The translations under genes and the position numbers were made by a program. Positions 26,450 to 35,515 of a stretch of DNA of 36,655 bases are shown here, in pieces. Within the stretch, counting starts at the first letter, position 1, and every line of letters starts with the position of its first letter. The notes beneath the pieces are model-generated. The model worked only from the letters and a program-made list of their open reading frames with translations. It searched no databases and had not been told where the DNA came from. Source of the DNA: an uncultured Methylococcaceae bacterium (GTDB taxonomy: Bacteria > Pseudomonadota > Gammaproteobacteria > Methylococcales > Methylomonadaceae); the NCBI GenBank assembly GCA_903934035.1, contig CAIZMK010000022.1, positions 1 through 36,655 on the forward strand, written 5' to 3'.

Positions 26450-28129
26450 ATGAAATTACTTTTAATAAAATTTTTCCACATACCCCGATGTAAATTGCAG
26501 TTAAATATAGTTGCAACTAGAATTATTTTTACTTTAGTAAATGTATATATAATATTTTTTTGTAATAATTCATATGCCCTAAGTTGGAACATTAATCCAA
26601 CTCTACAAGCACAAGAAATTTACTCTGACAATATTGCTTTAGCGCCTTCTAGTAGTCAAAAGGGGGCTTTTGTTGAAGCTATTAATCCAGGTATTACAGT
26701 GACTGGGCAATCTCCTATTTCAACTATGAATCTTAATTACAGAATGCAGAATTTATATAATGCCGGCGGTAATAATAATTTTAATTCATATAATCAATTG
26801 CAATCTAGCACGCGTAGTACTTTTATTCCTAATACATTGTTCTTGAATTCTACGAGCTCTATAAGTCAACAAAACATTAATAATAACCAGATAGGTGCAA
26901 GTAATATCAACGGCTCTAGTAATAGTAGTAATATTTATACTTTTGGTGTTGCACCGATATGGACACCCAATTTTTCCAATTATGCTAATGGATCTTTTCA
27001 GCTTAATGCCAACACAATAGCAAGCAGTTCTAATGCAAGTTCAACATCTAATAGCAGTTTAGCTCCTATTTCAAATACCTTAAACCTTACAGAAACAATA
27101 GCACTTAATAGTGGAAGTTATTTTCAGCGTCTTAGATGGAATCTAGCCTTTAATAATAATGAAAGTTTTGTGGCGTCAGGTGAAAATGTAAGTTATCAAA
27201 ACTCTAGCGTCAGAGTGAGTGTTCCAATTAATGCTTATTTTAATATCTTTTCCCAAGGTGGTTATAGCAACACGAATTATGAATCTTTAATTAGATCTTC
27301 CAATAAAGGCGCCTATTACACTGCCGGTGGGCAATGGCAGCCTAATCAAAATTTTAGTGTTACTGTGGGTGCCGGTAACAATAGTTATGTTACAGTATTT
27401 ATTTCACCGATATCCCGCATAACATGGACAACTACGTATAGTGATAATGCCGTAGGAACCAGTTTTGGACAATCCGCAAATACTGCATCTTCCTCTACTT
27501 TGCCTACAAATTCTGCGACAACTTCTGGAATAGGAGGCAGCGGAAATTCTGGAAAAAACTTGCAAACCGCTCTGCATTATCAGGCGTCTAGGTCAACATG
27601 GAGCCTAACTCACACCAATACAACGACAACGTCACAACAGATATTAGCTCAGAATCAATTGTTAGTTAATTCTGTCACTAACTTGGGTCCCAATCAGTTC
27701 ACCATCAATAATCCAATATTAACTAATAATGTCATTGTTTCAACAGCTTGGAATTTATCAGTATCTTTTAATCCGGGTAAAAGTACATTAACACTCAATG
27801 CTTATGATCAAGACTATAGTTATTTAAACAGTAAAGGAAATAATCAAAAAATCATTGGCATTACTGGCAACTGGGCTTGGCCGCTTGCCAGTAAAACAAC
27901 TTTATATATAAGACCCACATGGCAAACTATTTCAAATCAAGGCTCTACTAATAGCCAATATTACATGGCACTAGTTGGACTTAATCGTGCCATTACACCA
28001 ACATTAAATGGCATACTTGAGTTTCAACACATGAATCATTCATCTACTGGCAATTCTAATAATGAGCTGAATCCAATAACTGGCTATCAAGAGAATAGGG
28101 TAACCGCTACACTTTCTATGAGATTTTAA
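26450..28129 (+). CDS. PEP-CTERM system-associated beta-barrel outer membrane protein
   Basis: The 559-residue product has an N-terminal hydrophobic segment ending about residue 44 (NSYALS), then a long series of amphipathic strands rich in Asn, Ser and Thr, and a C-terminal strand ending SMRF, the terminal Phe expected of outer membrane barrels. Proteins of this type occur in exosortase A loci next to the ATPase and may be the polysaccharide porin; the exact role is unproven. The signal peptide is long because of about 20 extra N-terminal residues, so a later start is possible, though no better-placed ATG precedes the hydrophobic core. Its stop overlaps the first ATG of the next gene. Confidence 0.85.
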   Translation: MKLLLIKFFHIPRCKLQLNIVATRIIFTLVNVYIIFFCNNSYALSWNINPTLQAQEIYSDNIALAPSSSQKGAFVEAINPGITVTGQSPISTMNLNYRMQNLYNAGGNNNFNSYNQLQSSTRSTFIPNTLFLNSTSSISQQNINNNQIGASNINGSSNSSNIYTFGVAPIWTPNFSNYANGSFQLNANTIASSSNASSTSNSSLAPISNTLNLTETIALNSGSYFQRLRWNLAFNNNESFVASGENVSYQNSSVRVSVPINAYFNIFSQGGYSNTNYESLIRSSNKGAYYTAGGQWQPNQNFSVTVGAGNNSYVTVFISPISRITWTTTYSDNAVGTSFGQSANTASSSTLPTNSATTSGIGGSGNSGKNLQTALHYQASRSTWSLTHTNTTTTSQQILAQNQLLVNSVTNLGPNQFTINNPILTNNVIVSTAWNLSVSFNPGKSTLTLNAYDQDYSYLNSKGNNQKIIGITGNWAWPLASKTTLYIRPTWQTISNQGSTNSQYYMALVGLNRAITPTLNGILEFQHMNHSSTGNSNNELNPITGYQENRVTATLSMRF

Positions 28130-28131
28130 TG

Positions 28132-29127
28132 ATGTATGATGGCTTTTATAATTTAAGTAAAAAACCTTTTCAGCTAACTGCTGACAGTGACTTTTTTTTT
28201 AATAGTGCTGTACACAAAAGAGCCTTAGCTTATATGCACTATGGATTAACACAAGGGGAAGGTTTTGTTGTTGTTACTGGAAAACCTGGAACGGGCAAAA
28301 CTATGTTAGTTAAACAGCTTGTTACTAGTTTAAATAACGACAATATAACAATCGGTATAATGGTGTCATCACAAGTAGGTGCTGATGATTTATTAAAAAT
28401 AATATCAGCAACGTTTGGGCTTTCTTATGAAAGCGAAGACAAATCAACACTTTTAACTCGCATCGAATGTTTTTTTATTCAACAAGCGATGGAAGGAAAA
28501 AGAGTGTTGATGATAGTCGATGAAGCACAAAATCTTCCCAAAGATGCTTTAGAAGAACTACGCATGTTGTCTAATTTTGAGTTATCTGGAAAATCTCTAT
28601 TTCAGATCTTTTTAATAGGTCAGCAACAATTAAGTGAGGCTTTATTTTTACCTGAAATGGAACAATTAAAACAACGTATTGTTGCTACCTATCAATTAAA
28701 ACCACTTAACGCAGAAGAAACTAAAAACTACATCTTATTTCGTTTAGAAAAAGCAGGTTGGCAAAGTACACCTCAATTTGAAGATAATGTTTTTGATAGC
28801 ATTTGCTCATACACCCAAGGCATACCTAGATGTATTAATACGCTATGCGATAGAGTTTTACTATTCGGCTATCTTGAAGAATTACAAGTCATAGATTTAA
28901 CAGCTATTGATAAAGTCATCACCGATATCGAAGAAGAATCTTCTATTAAGAGCCATGAATTTCATGACCTATCCAAAAACACTAAGTTTATTGATTCGTC
29001 CGTTGAAGAACGTTTAATTAGCTTAGAAAAAGCTGTGTTTGATTTACAAAAAAACTCTTCCAAGGAGCGTGCTTTATTACGCAAAGCCATTTTATTACAA
29101 CTGGATATGGATGCCGTTTATGAATGA
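28132..29127 (+). CDS. XrtA-associated AAA ATPase (ExeA/GspA-like)
   Basis: The 331-residue product is an ATPase with the N-terminus MYDGFYNLSKKPF typical of the ExeA-like family. It has Walker A GKPGTGKT (50-57), Walker B VLMIVDEAQNL (about 125-135), sensor residues in LIGQQQL, and a C-terminal winged region with GIPRCINTLCDR. It is cytoplasmic, with no membrane segment seen. Family members accompany exosortase A loci; the precise role is unknown. The preceding stop (28127-28129) overlaps a first ATG at 28129. I use the second ATG at 28132 because it gives the standard N-terminus. A coiled-coil-like tail follows about residue 290. Confidence 0.9.
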   Translation: MYDGFYNLSKKPFQLTADSDFFFNSAVHKRALAYMHYGLTQGEGFVVVTGKPGTGKTMLVKQLVTSLNNDNITIGIMVSSQVGADDLLKIISATFGLSYESEDKSTLLTRIECFFIQQAMEGKRVLMIVDEAQNLPKDALEELRMLSNFELSGKSLFQIFLIGQQQLSEALFLPEMEQLKQRIVATYQLKPLNAEETKNYILFRLEKAGWQSTPQFEDNVFDSICSYTQGIPRCINTLCDRVLLFGYLEELQVIDLTAIDKVITDIEEESSIKSHEFHDLSKNTKFIDSSVEERLISLEKAVFDLQKNSSKERALLRKAILLQLDMDAVYE

Positions 29128-29268
29128 TCTCAGTAAATAACTTAGGTTTCAAAATAACGCGGCTTTATTGCAATAGAATCAATAAAAAATGTAGATCAAG
29201 TTAGCGATAGCGTAACCCGACCTACCAAAACACATAGTCGTAAATAACTCAATTTAAAGTAACTAACT
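29128..29268. other. Gap with REP-like palindrome inside the exopolysaccharide locus
   Basis: This gap splits the locus into two possible transcription units. GTAGATCAAGTTAGCG and CGTAACCCGACCTAC form the palindrome at 29191-29225. No clear promoter for the deacetylase gene is seen. Confidence 0.4.
29191..29225. repeat. REP-like palindrome, GTAGGTCGGGTTA family (copy 3)
   Basis: This is an imperfect inverted repeat with loop ATAG, of the same family as 6761-6798 and 10525-10561. It lies between the ATPase and deacetylase genes of one locus. Confidence 0.6.
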
Positions 29269-30129
29269 ATGAAGATCCGCCAAATAAATGCGATGAGTAT
29301 TGATGTTGAAGATTATTTTCAAGTATCGGCTTTTGAACCTTATGTTGCAAAAAACCAATGGGATAATTTGCCCCATCGAGTTGAAAATAACACGTATAAA
29401 ATATTAGATATATTAGATGACAAACAAATAAAAGCTACTTTTTTTACCTTAGGCTGGATTGCTGAACGCTATCCCAGCATAGTTAAACGCATCGTATCAG
29501 ACGGACATGAATTAGCTTGTCATGGTTATGAACATATCAGAGTGACTGAACAGACACCTGATCAATTCAGATCAGATGTGTATAAAGCAAAAAATATCCT
29601 AGAAGAACTAAGTGGAAAAGAAATTAAAGGTTATCGAGCGGCTAGTTACTCAATTGGCGCAAGTAATCTATGGGCATTAAATGTGCTGCAAGAACTTGGT
29701 TTTAAATATAGCTCCAGTATCTATCCTGTTAAGCATGATTTATACGGTATGCCCGAAGCACCTAGATTCATATTTGAACCGATACAAAATTTTGACTTTA
29801 AAGAAATCCCAATCACGACTATCCGATTAGGCCATAAAAATTGGCCGTGTGGAGGAGGGGGGTTCTTTAGATTTTATCCCTATGCCCTCTCTAAATGGGC
29901 TTTAAATCGAGTTAATCAACAGGAACAACAATCCGCAATTTTCTATTTTCATCCATGGGAAATAGACTCTAAGCAGCCTAGGCAAAAAGGTTTAAGTATA
30001 AAAACACGTACGCGACATTATCTAAATTTACACAAAATGGAAGCCAGACTTGAACAGTTACTAACAGATTTTAACTGGGATACCATGGAAAATGTATTTC
30101 ATATTAACCAAGGTCAAAACCATGATTAA
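29269..30129 (+). CDS. XrtA-type polysaccharide deacetylase
   Basis: The 286-residue product is a NodB-family deacetylase that should remove acetyl groups from N-acetyl sugars of the polysaccharide or its precursor. Motif 1 is MSIDVEDYF with the catalytic base/metal Asp (D12 region), motif 2 is CHGYEH (84-89) giving metal-binding H85 and H89, and motif 3 is RAASYSIG (123-130). IFYFHPWEI supplies the late conserved His. No signal peptide is seen, so it acts in the cytoplasm or at the membrane. The length is normal, and its stop lies 8 bp inside the next gene. Confidence 0.93.
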   Translation: MKIRQINAMSIDVEDYFQVSAFEPYVAKNQWDNLPHRVENNTYKILDILDDKQIKATFFTLGWIAERYPSIVKRIVSDGHELACHGYEHIRVTEQTPDQFRSDVYKAKNILEELSGKEIKGYRAASYSIGASNLWALNVLQELGFKYSSSIYPVKHDLYGMPEAPRFIFEPIQNFDFKEIPITTIRLGHKNWPCGGGGFFRFYPYALSKWALNRVNQQEQQSAIFYFHPWEIDSKQPRQKGLSIKTRTRHYLNLHKMEARLEQLLTDFNWDTMENVFHINQGQNHD

Positions 30130-31141
30130 AACACTGACTAATGATGAATATTCTCGCTGGGACGACTTTGTTATGGCGCATCATGAAGCGACTTTTTTTC
30201 ATCAAGCCGGCTGGCAGCAAGTCATAAGAAAAGCTTTTGGACATGATACCTATTATATCTATGTTGAAAATAATGGCCTCATAACCGGCATCCTACCTTT
30301 GGTACATATTAAAAGTTTATTTTTCGGCAATAGCTTGGTTTCAATTGCGCCTTGTGTTTATGGGGGCATAGTCGCTATTAATGAAGAATCCTATATTACA
30401 CTCGATCAAGAAGCTTGCCGCTTGGCTACTATGCTTAAAGTAGATTACTTAGAAATGAGAAATCAAGTTCAAAAAACACCTGAAAGACCTTATAAAGAAC
30501 TTTATGTATCTTTTAGCAAAGAGCTAGATACGGATATTGAAAAAAACTTTTTAGCCATTCCGAGAAAACAACGAGCGATGGTAAGAAAAGGCATAGAGGC
30601 CGGATTAAATAGCGTGATAGATACAAAGGTTGATAGGCTATATCAAGCTTACTCTGAAAGTGTTAGAAATCTGGGTACTCCATTTTTTTCAAAAAAGTAT
30701 TTTCAAACCCTAAAAGATGTTTTTAAAGATCAATGTGAAATACTCACGGTATTACATAATGGTTATTTAGTCGCAAGTGTCATGAACTTTTATTATAAAG
30801 ATCAAGTACTGCCTTATTATGGTGGCGGCACTGAATTAGCCAGAAATCTTAAAGGTAATGATTTTATGTATTGGGAAGTCATGCGTCGCGCAGTAGAAAA
30901 AGGCTATAAAGTCTTTGATTATGGGCGCAGTAAAATCGGTACGGGTTCTTATAGTTTCAAAAAGAATTGGGGCTTTATTCCTAAGCCTATTTTTTATGAG
31001 TTTTATTTGGTTAATGCTAAAACTATGCCCGACATAAATCCACTTAACCCAAAATATAGATACTTTATCGCAGCATGGAAACACTTGCCTTTGGCTGTCA
31101 GTCAATGGGTAGGCCCCTGGTTATCGAAAGATTTAAGTTAA
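30122..31141 (+). CDS. XrtA-associated FemAB-like protein
   Basis: The 339-residue product has the double GNAT fold of FemAB/peptidoglycan-bridge enzymes, with GILPLVHIKSLFFGN and PRKQRAMVRKGIEAGL in the first half and DYGRSKIGTGSYSFKKNWGF near the end. In exosortase A loci such proteins are thought to add an aminoacyl or acyl group to the polysaccharide; the substrate is unknown. The ATG at 30122 has AAGG eight bases upstream and overlaps the deacetylase stop, pointing to coupled translation. An earlier in-frame start at 30092 inside the deacetylase gene is unlikely. Confidence 0.9.
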   Translation: MIKTLTNDEYSRWDDFVMAHHEATFFHQAGWQQVIRKAFGHDTYYIYVENNGLITGILPLVHIKSLFFGNSLVSIAPCVYGGIVAINEESYITLDQEACRLATMLKVDYLEMRNQVQKTPERPYKELYVSFSKELDTDIEKNFLAIPRKQRAMVRKGIEAGLNSVIDTKVDRLYQAYSESVRNLGTPFFSKKYFQTLKDVFKDQCEILTVLHNGYLVASVMNFYYKDQVLPYYGGGTELARNLKGNDFMYWEVMRRAVEKGYKVFDYGRSKIGTGSYSFKKNWGFIPKPIFYEFYLVNAKTMPDINPLNPKYRYFIAAWKHLPLAVSQWVGPWLSKDLS

Positions 31142-31142
31142 T

Positions 31143-32330
31143 ATGCAAGATTTATTGTTTCTGACACATCGTATTCCTTATCCACCCAATAAAGGTGACA
31201 AGATACGCTCTTATCATTTTTTAAAGTATTTAAGCTTACACTTTAAGATACATCTAGGAACTTTTATTGATGACCCTAATGATTGGCAATACACCCATAA
31301 AGTAGATGCTCTATGTGCAAGCACTTGTTATATAGAACTTAAGCCATTATTAGCTAAGATACAAAGCTTGCAGGGCATAGTAACCGACCAACCACTCAGC
31401 TTAGCCTATTATAAAAATAGACAGATACAAGCATGGGTTAACCAAACAATAAGCGCACATTCGATTAAGAAAGTGCTGATATTTTCATCGGTTATGGCGC
31501 AATTTATTAATCAAGATCATAAGGTTGATATGATCGTTGATTTTGTTGATGTGGATTCTGATAAGTGGCGGCAATATGCCCAGCAAAGTAAAGGACTTAA
31601 GCACTGGATTTATCAACGCGAAGCTTACTATCTATTAAGTTATGAAAAAATTTTAGCAGAGCAGGCTAGGGCGAGTATTTTTGTATCGGAACATGAAGCA
31701 GAGCTGTTTAAAACATTGGCACCTGAAGTTAGCCATAAAATCACTCATATTTATAATGGCGTAGATAGTGAATATTTTTCGCCCAAAATCTACTTTAATT
31801 CACCTTATGCCGATGTTGATCAAGTATTAATCTTTACAGGCGCTATGGATTATAGGGCTAACGTAGATGCGGTTGTATGGTTTGCAAACAAAATTCTTCC
31901 CTTGATAGTCAAACAGCAGCCAACGGTTAAATTTTATATCGTCGGATCTAAACCCACTAAAGAGGTATTAGCCTTAGCCAATAATTCTGTTGTAGTGACT
32001 GGAGCAGTAGCTGATATTAGACCTTATCTTGCTTATGCTCATTTAGTAGTCGCACCTTTAAGAATAGCTCGAGGTATACAGAATAAAGTTTTAGAAGCCA
32101 TGGCTATGGAAAAATATGTAGTAGCTACAACGGCTGCTATGGAAGGCATCGCTCAGCAACAAAAACTTGCTGTTAGTGTCGCTGATAGTATTGAAGACAT
32201 AGCCCATCAAATTTTAAAGCAATTACAAAATATCTCATCAGCACATAATAATCGTCAATATGTACAAACGATGTTTAGCTGGGAACATAACGTCAAGCAA
32301 TTAGTTAATTTATTGAAAGTTACTTACTAG
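31143..32330 (+). CDS. XrtA-type glycosyltransferase (GT4-like)
   Basis: The 395-residue product is a GT-B glycosyltransferase of the exosortase A type. Its N-terminus LFLTHRIPYPPNKGDKIRSY is characteristic, and the C-terminal donor-binding half has GAMDYRANVDAVVWF, VKFYIVG and a late VVAPLRIARGIQNKVLEAMA segment with the conserved acidic residue. It should add a sugar to the lipid-linked repeat in the cytoplasm; donor and acceptor are unknown. It starts one base after the FemAB stop. In typical loci the exosortase gene follows; here there is only a 74-bp gap. Confidence 0.92.
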   Translation: MQDLLFLTHRIPYPPNKGDKIRSYHFLKYLSLHFKIHLGTFIDDPNDWQYTHKVDALCASTCYIELKPLLAKIQSLQGIVTDQPLSLAYYKNRQIQAWVNQTISAHSIKKVLIFSSVMAQFINQDHKVDMIVDFVDVDSDKWRQYAQQSKGLKHWIYQREAYYLLSYEKILAEQARASIFVSEHEAELFKTLAPEVSHKITHIYNGVDSEYFSPKIYFNSPYADVDQVLIFTGAMDYRANVDAVVWFANKILPLIVKQQPTVKFYIVGSKPTKEVLALANNSVVVTGAVADIRPYLAYAHLVVAPLRIARGIQNKVLEAMAMEKYVVATTAAMEGIAQQQKLAVSVADSIEDIAHQILKQLQNISSAHNNRQYVQTMFSWEHNVKQLVNLLKVTY

Positions 32331-32336
32331 ATTGTC

Positions 32337-32364
32337 GGAGTCAAAACTCACGAGTTTTGACTCC
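32337..32364 (+). repeat. Perfect 13-bp inverted repeat after the glycosyltransferase gene
   Basis: GGAGTCAAAACTC (32337-32349) and GAGTTTTGACTCC (32352-32364) are exact complements separated by two bases, starting 6 nt after the glycosyltransferase stop. The sequence after it is A-rich, with no T-run, so it is not a standard intrinsic terminator on the + strand. It may stabilise the upstream mRNA end or mark a deletion scar. Confidence 0.65.
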
Positions 32365-32404
32365 AATAATAAAAATCAATAATCATTAAACAGGAAAAAC
32401 AACT

Positions 32405-34294
32405 ATGTGTGGAATTGTTGGCATCTTTGATCTCAAAGAAAAACGAGAAATCAATCGAGATTTATTGTCGCGTATGAATGAAAGCCAACATCACCGTGGA
32501 CCCGATGAAGGCAATTTATATATTGAAGCAGGTCTAGGCTTTGGTCATCGGAGATTATCAATCATTGATATAAGCAGTGGCCAGCAACCTATGATTAGTG
32601 CTGATAATAATGCAGTGCTTACTTATAATGGTGAAGTTTATAACTTCTTAGACTTAAGAAAAGAACTGGAAGATCTGGGTTATCATTTTAAAACCCATTG
32701 TGATACCGAGGTCATTTTGGTTGCTTGGCAAGCTTGGGGCGAAGCTTGCGTAGAGCGTTTTAGAGGCATGTTTGCTTTTGCGATATGGGATAGAAATCTA
32801 CAAACCCTATTTCTGGCTAGAGATCGATTAGGCGTTAAACCCTTGTATTATGCAGAATTAAGCAGTGGTCATTTCATTTTCAGTTCAGAATTAAAAGCCT
32901 TAAAACAGCACCCTAACCTACCCAAAACCTTTGATGCTACCGCCATCGAAGATTATTTTGGCTTTGGTTATATACCTGATCCGAAAACTATTTATAAAAA
33001 CGTTTATAAATTAGAACCTGGCTATTGTTTAAGTTTAAAGCATGGTCAGCCTAGCTATCAGCCTAGACAATATTGGAACCTTAACTTTACACCTAGACAC
33101 TCACAAGATGAACAAACGACAGGTGAAGAACTAATAACTCGTTTGCGCGAGGCCGTTAAAATAAGAATGGTCGCCGATGTACCTTTAGGGGCTTTTCTAT
33201 CAGGCGGCGTTGATTCTAGTGCTATAGTCGCTATGATGGCTGGTTTATCCAAAGAACCGGTTAATACCTGTTCAATATCTTTTGGCGATCCTGCTTATAA
33301 TGAATCTAAATTTGCAGCACAAGTTGCTGAACGTTATCACACTCATCATCGCGTAGAACAGGTTAATGCCGATGATTTTAGTTTAATTGATCAATTAGCT
33401 GGACTCTATGATGAACCCTATGCCGATAGTTCTGCATTACCGACTTATAGAGTCTGTGAACTTGCTAAAAAACAAGTCACTGTTGTTTTATCTGGTGATG
33501 GTGGTGATGAAAATTTAGCTGGATATCGACGTTACCGTTGGCACAAATACGAAGAACAAATGCGCTCATGGTTGCCAACCAGCATCAGAAAACCAGTTTT
33601 TAGTAGGTTAGGGCAGGTCTATCCTAAAGCAGATTGGGCACCTAAAGTGTTTAGGGCTAAATCAACATTTGAGTCTATCTCAAGAGATTCATTAGAAGGA
33701 TATTTTCATAGTGTTTCAACTTTATCTAATGAATTACGTAGTCAATTGTTTAGTTCGCAATTAAAACAAGATTTGCAAGGTTATCAAGCTGTTGAGGTTT
33801 TTAGGCGACATGCCACGAATGCCAAAACCGATAATCCCTTATCATTAGTTCAGTATCTTGATATAAAAACCTATTTACCTGGTGATATTTTAACTAAAGT
33901 CGACAGAGCCAGTATGGCACATGCGCTAGAGGTTAGGGTGCCATTATTAGACCATCAATTAGTGGAATGGATGGCTGGTTTATCAACAGACATGAAACTT
34001 AAGGGTCGAGTTGGGAAATATATCTTTAAAAAGTCCTTAGAAACTTATTTGCCAGACGATATTTTATATCGACCCAAAATGGGCTTTGCAGTACCTTTAG
34101 CTGTATGGTTTAAAGGGCCATTAAAACAAAAAGTCAGGGCAGCCTTATTGGGAGAATCTATGAAGCAATGTGGATTATTTAATCAGACCTTTATTGAATA
34201 TATGATAAATCAACATGAAAGTGGTTTGAAAGATTACAGCACACCGATTTGGTCATTATTAATGTTTGAAGCCTTTTTAAGAAATAACAGTTAG
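32405..34294 (+). CDS. XrtA-type asparagine synthase-like amidotransferase
   Basis: The 629-residue product has a glutamine amidotransferase class II domain with nucleophile C2 (MCGIVGIFD), HRGPDEGN (30-37) and YNGEVYN (74-80), then an asparagine-synthase domain with the ATP-binding SGGVDSS (266-272) and SGDGGDENLAGYRRY. Within exosortase A loci this group is thought to amidate a sugar acid or similar group of the polysaccharide and not to make free asparagine, but that is inference. The ribosome binding site AGGA lies before the ATG. It is the last gene of the locus in this window. Confidence 0.92.
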   Translation: MCGIVGIFDLKEKREINRDLLSRMNESQHHRGPDEGNLYIEAGLGFGHRRLSIIDISSGQQPMISADNNAVLTYNGEVYNFLDLRKELEDLGYHFKTHCDTEVILVAWQAWGEACVERFRGMFAFAIWDRNLQTLFLARDRLGVKPLYYAELSSGHFIFSSELKALKQHPNLPKTFDATAIEDYFGFGYIPDPKTIYKNVYKLEPGYCLSLKHGQPSYQPRQYWNLNFTPRHSQDEQTTGEELITRLREAVKIRMVADVPLGAFLSGGVDSSAIVAMMAGLSKEPVNTCSISFGDPAYNESKFAAQVAERYHTHHRVEQVNADDFSLIDQLAGLYDEPYADSSALPTYRVCELAKKQVTVVLSGDGGDENLAGYRRYRWHKYEEQMRSWLPTSIRKPVFSRLGQVYPKADWAPKVFRAKSTFESISRDSLEGYFHSVSTLSNELRSQLFSSQLKQDLQGYQAVEVFRRHATNAKTDNPLSLVQYLDIKTYLPGDILTKVDRASMAHALEVRVPLLDHQLVEWMAGLSTDMKLKGRVGKYIFKKSLETYLPDDILYRPKMGFAVPLAVWFKGPLKQKVRAALLGESMKQCGLFNQTFIEYMINQHESGLKDYSTPIWSLLMFEAFLRNNS

Positions 34295-34586
34295 AGGGCG
34301 AAAGACTAAAGATAAAGAGATTTGTCGCGATTTAAGTTTTAAGCTTTCGCTCTGAGCCTTTTGTCTGTGCAAAGTGCCTCGAAGTATGTTCGTAGTTAGT
34401 AAATTTAAGTTAGGGCGTTATCGTGCTTAGGTTTCATGGTGGATTAATAATGCCGATATTGCAATAATTTAACATAATATACATTATGCGAAGTTTTATA
34501 TAGGCCTAAACAGCCCGATATAGATCCACCCACGTAGCAATCAATAAAATTAATTTTAGAATCGTTATAGTTTTTGGAGACTTGTT
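34295..34586. other. Non-coding gap upstream of the HNH-like gene
   Basis: This gap contains an imperfect stem, GGGCGAAAG (34296-34304) with CTTTCGCTC (34344-34352), and the repeat TTTAAGCTTTCGCTCTGAGC... (34338-34366), which recurs inverted at 35523-35551. GGAG eight bases before the next ATG is its ribosome binding site. Confidence 0.5.
34338..34366 (-). repeat. 29-bp repeat, left copy (inverted)
   Basis: On the - strand this begins AGACAAAAGGCTCAGAGC and ends AAAGCTTAAA. It matches 35523-35551 at 25 of 29 positions. The pair brackets the HNH-like gene. Confidence 0.65.
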
Positions 34587-35504
34587 ATGTGCAATTTAGC
34601 TTTTGAGATTGGATTTGATCATTATCGTTATGATTTACCCATCGATATGAGTCAAATTGAAGAACAGCATCGACAACAAATTCAATACGGTTTTGAAGCT
34701 GGCAGAATCCAAAATGTATCTAAACTGCACTCTAACAAATTCGAAAGAAAACTTCTGAGTCTCAGAGTCCGCTGTTTAAGAAAAAATTACGAAGTAACTA
34801 TTACTGTATTTGATTTAATGGAAAAGTTACAGCAGACTAACGGTGTTTGCCCCATTACTGAAGAACCTTTTACGTATTCACTTCAAGAACTAACTGATTG
34901 GTCTGTTGATAGAGTGGATAACACGCGTGGATACTGCCCTGATAATATTGAAATTGTCTCTGTAAAAGCAAATAAAGCCAAAGCGGATTTAGGCTTGGTA
35001 CATATCATTGAGCAAGCGGTATGCAAGTTTAATCCAAATAGTATGTTGACTCAGAGGCAGTGGTATTTGCTAGGACGGTTTTATTATGAAAGATTAAAGC
35101 TGACTGAGCCTTTAAATATGGCTAATATATTATTATCATCTCCCGATGTTTTTTTTAAAGTGATTTGCCTGCCGTTTTATATGCCTAAGGAGACATGCAC
35201 CAATACGTTCTTAAACCTACTCTCAAAATACGGCTGCAAAGTCAGTGTCGTTAAAACGCTAAAACTAATTACTAAACGTAGCAAAAAATACCCTTATAAA
35301 GGTCTTCGTTTGGTAGTGAACAGTCCTAAATTAAGTGACGCTATCTTTTCTTTTTTTACAGTGATCGCTGAGAATTATTTAGAATTTGATGAGGTATTAA
35401 TGGACATTTATTTTCAGATGAACCCAGATATAGTTTCAGAAGAACCCTATCAGCCTTTTCATGATAAAGAAAAAAACATGATTGAATTAAGTGTTTTAAA
35501 ATAG
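34587..35504 (+). CDS. HNH-like protein of unknown role
   Basis: The 305-residue product has a His-Me finger-like segment: CPITEEPF (88-95), WSVDRVDNTRGYCPDN (105-120) and VKANKAKAD (126-134). This is the pattern of phage and mobile-element HNH proteins of the C-P...S-x-D-R-x-D...G-Y...N...N-x-x-K type. The position that is His in classical HNH enzymes is Arg (DR), so activity is uncertain. The N-terminal 80 residues and the C-terminal half (about 150-305) are not recognised. GGAG eight bases upstream supports the start. It has no operon partner, and inverted repeats flank it. It could be a solitary endonuclease carried by a mobile unit, or a defence or regulatory protein using the fold for DNA binding. 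Confidence 0.65.
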   Translation: MCNLAFEIGFDHYRYDLPIDMSQIEEQHRQQIQYGFEAGRIQNVSKLHSNKFERKLLSLRVRCLRKNYEVTITVFDLMEKLQQTNGVCPITEEPFTYSLQELTDWSVDRVDNTRGYCPDNIEIVSVKANKAKADLGLVHIIEQAVCKFNPNSMLTQRQWYLLGRFYYERLKLTEPLNMANILLSSPDVFFKVICLPFYMPKETCTNTFLNLLSKYGCKVSVVKTLKLITKRSKKYPYKGLRLVVNSPKLSDAIFSFFTVIAENYLEFDEVLMDIYFQMNPDIVSEEPYQPFHDKEKNMIELSVLK

Positions 35505-35515
35505 ACTCATACAGA

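Noticed and set aside
32337-32364. Intrinsic terminator after the glycosyltransferase gene
   Set aside because: The stem is perfect, but the following sequence is AATAATAAAAA with no T-run, so it lacks the second half of a terminator on the + strand.
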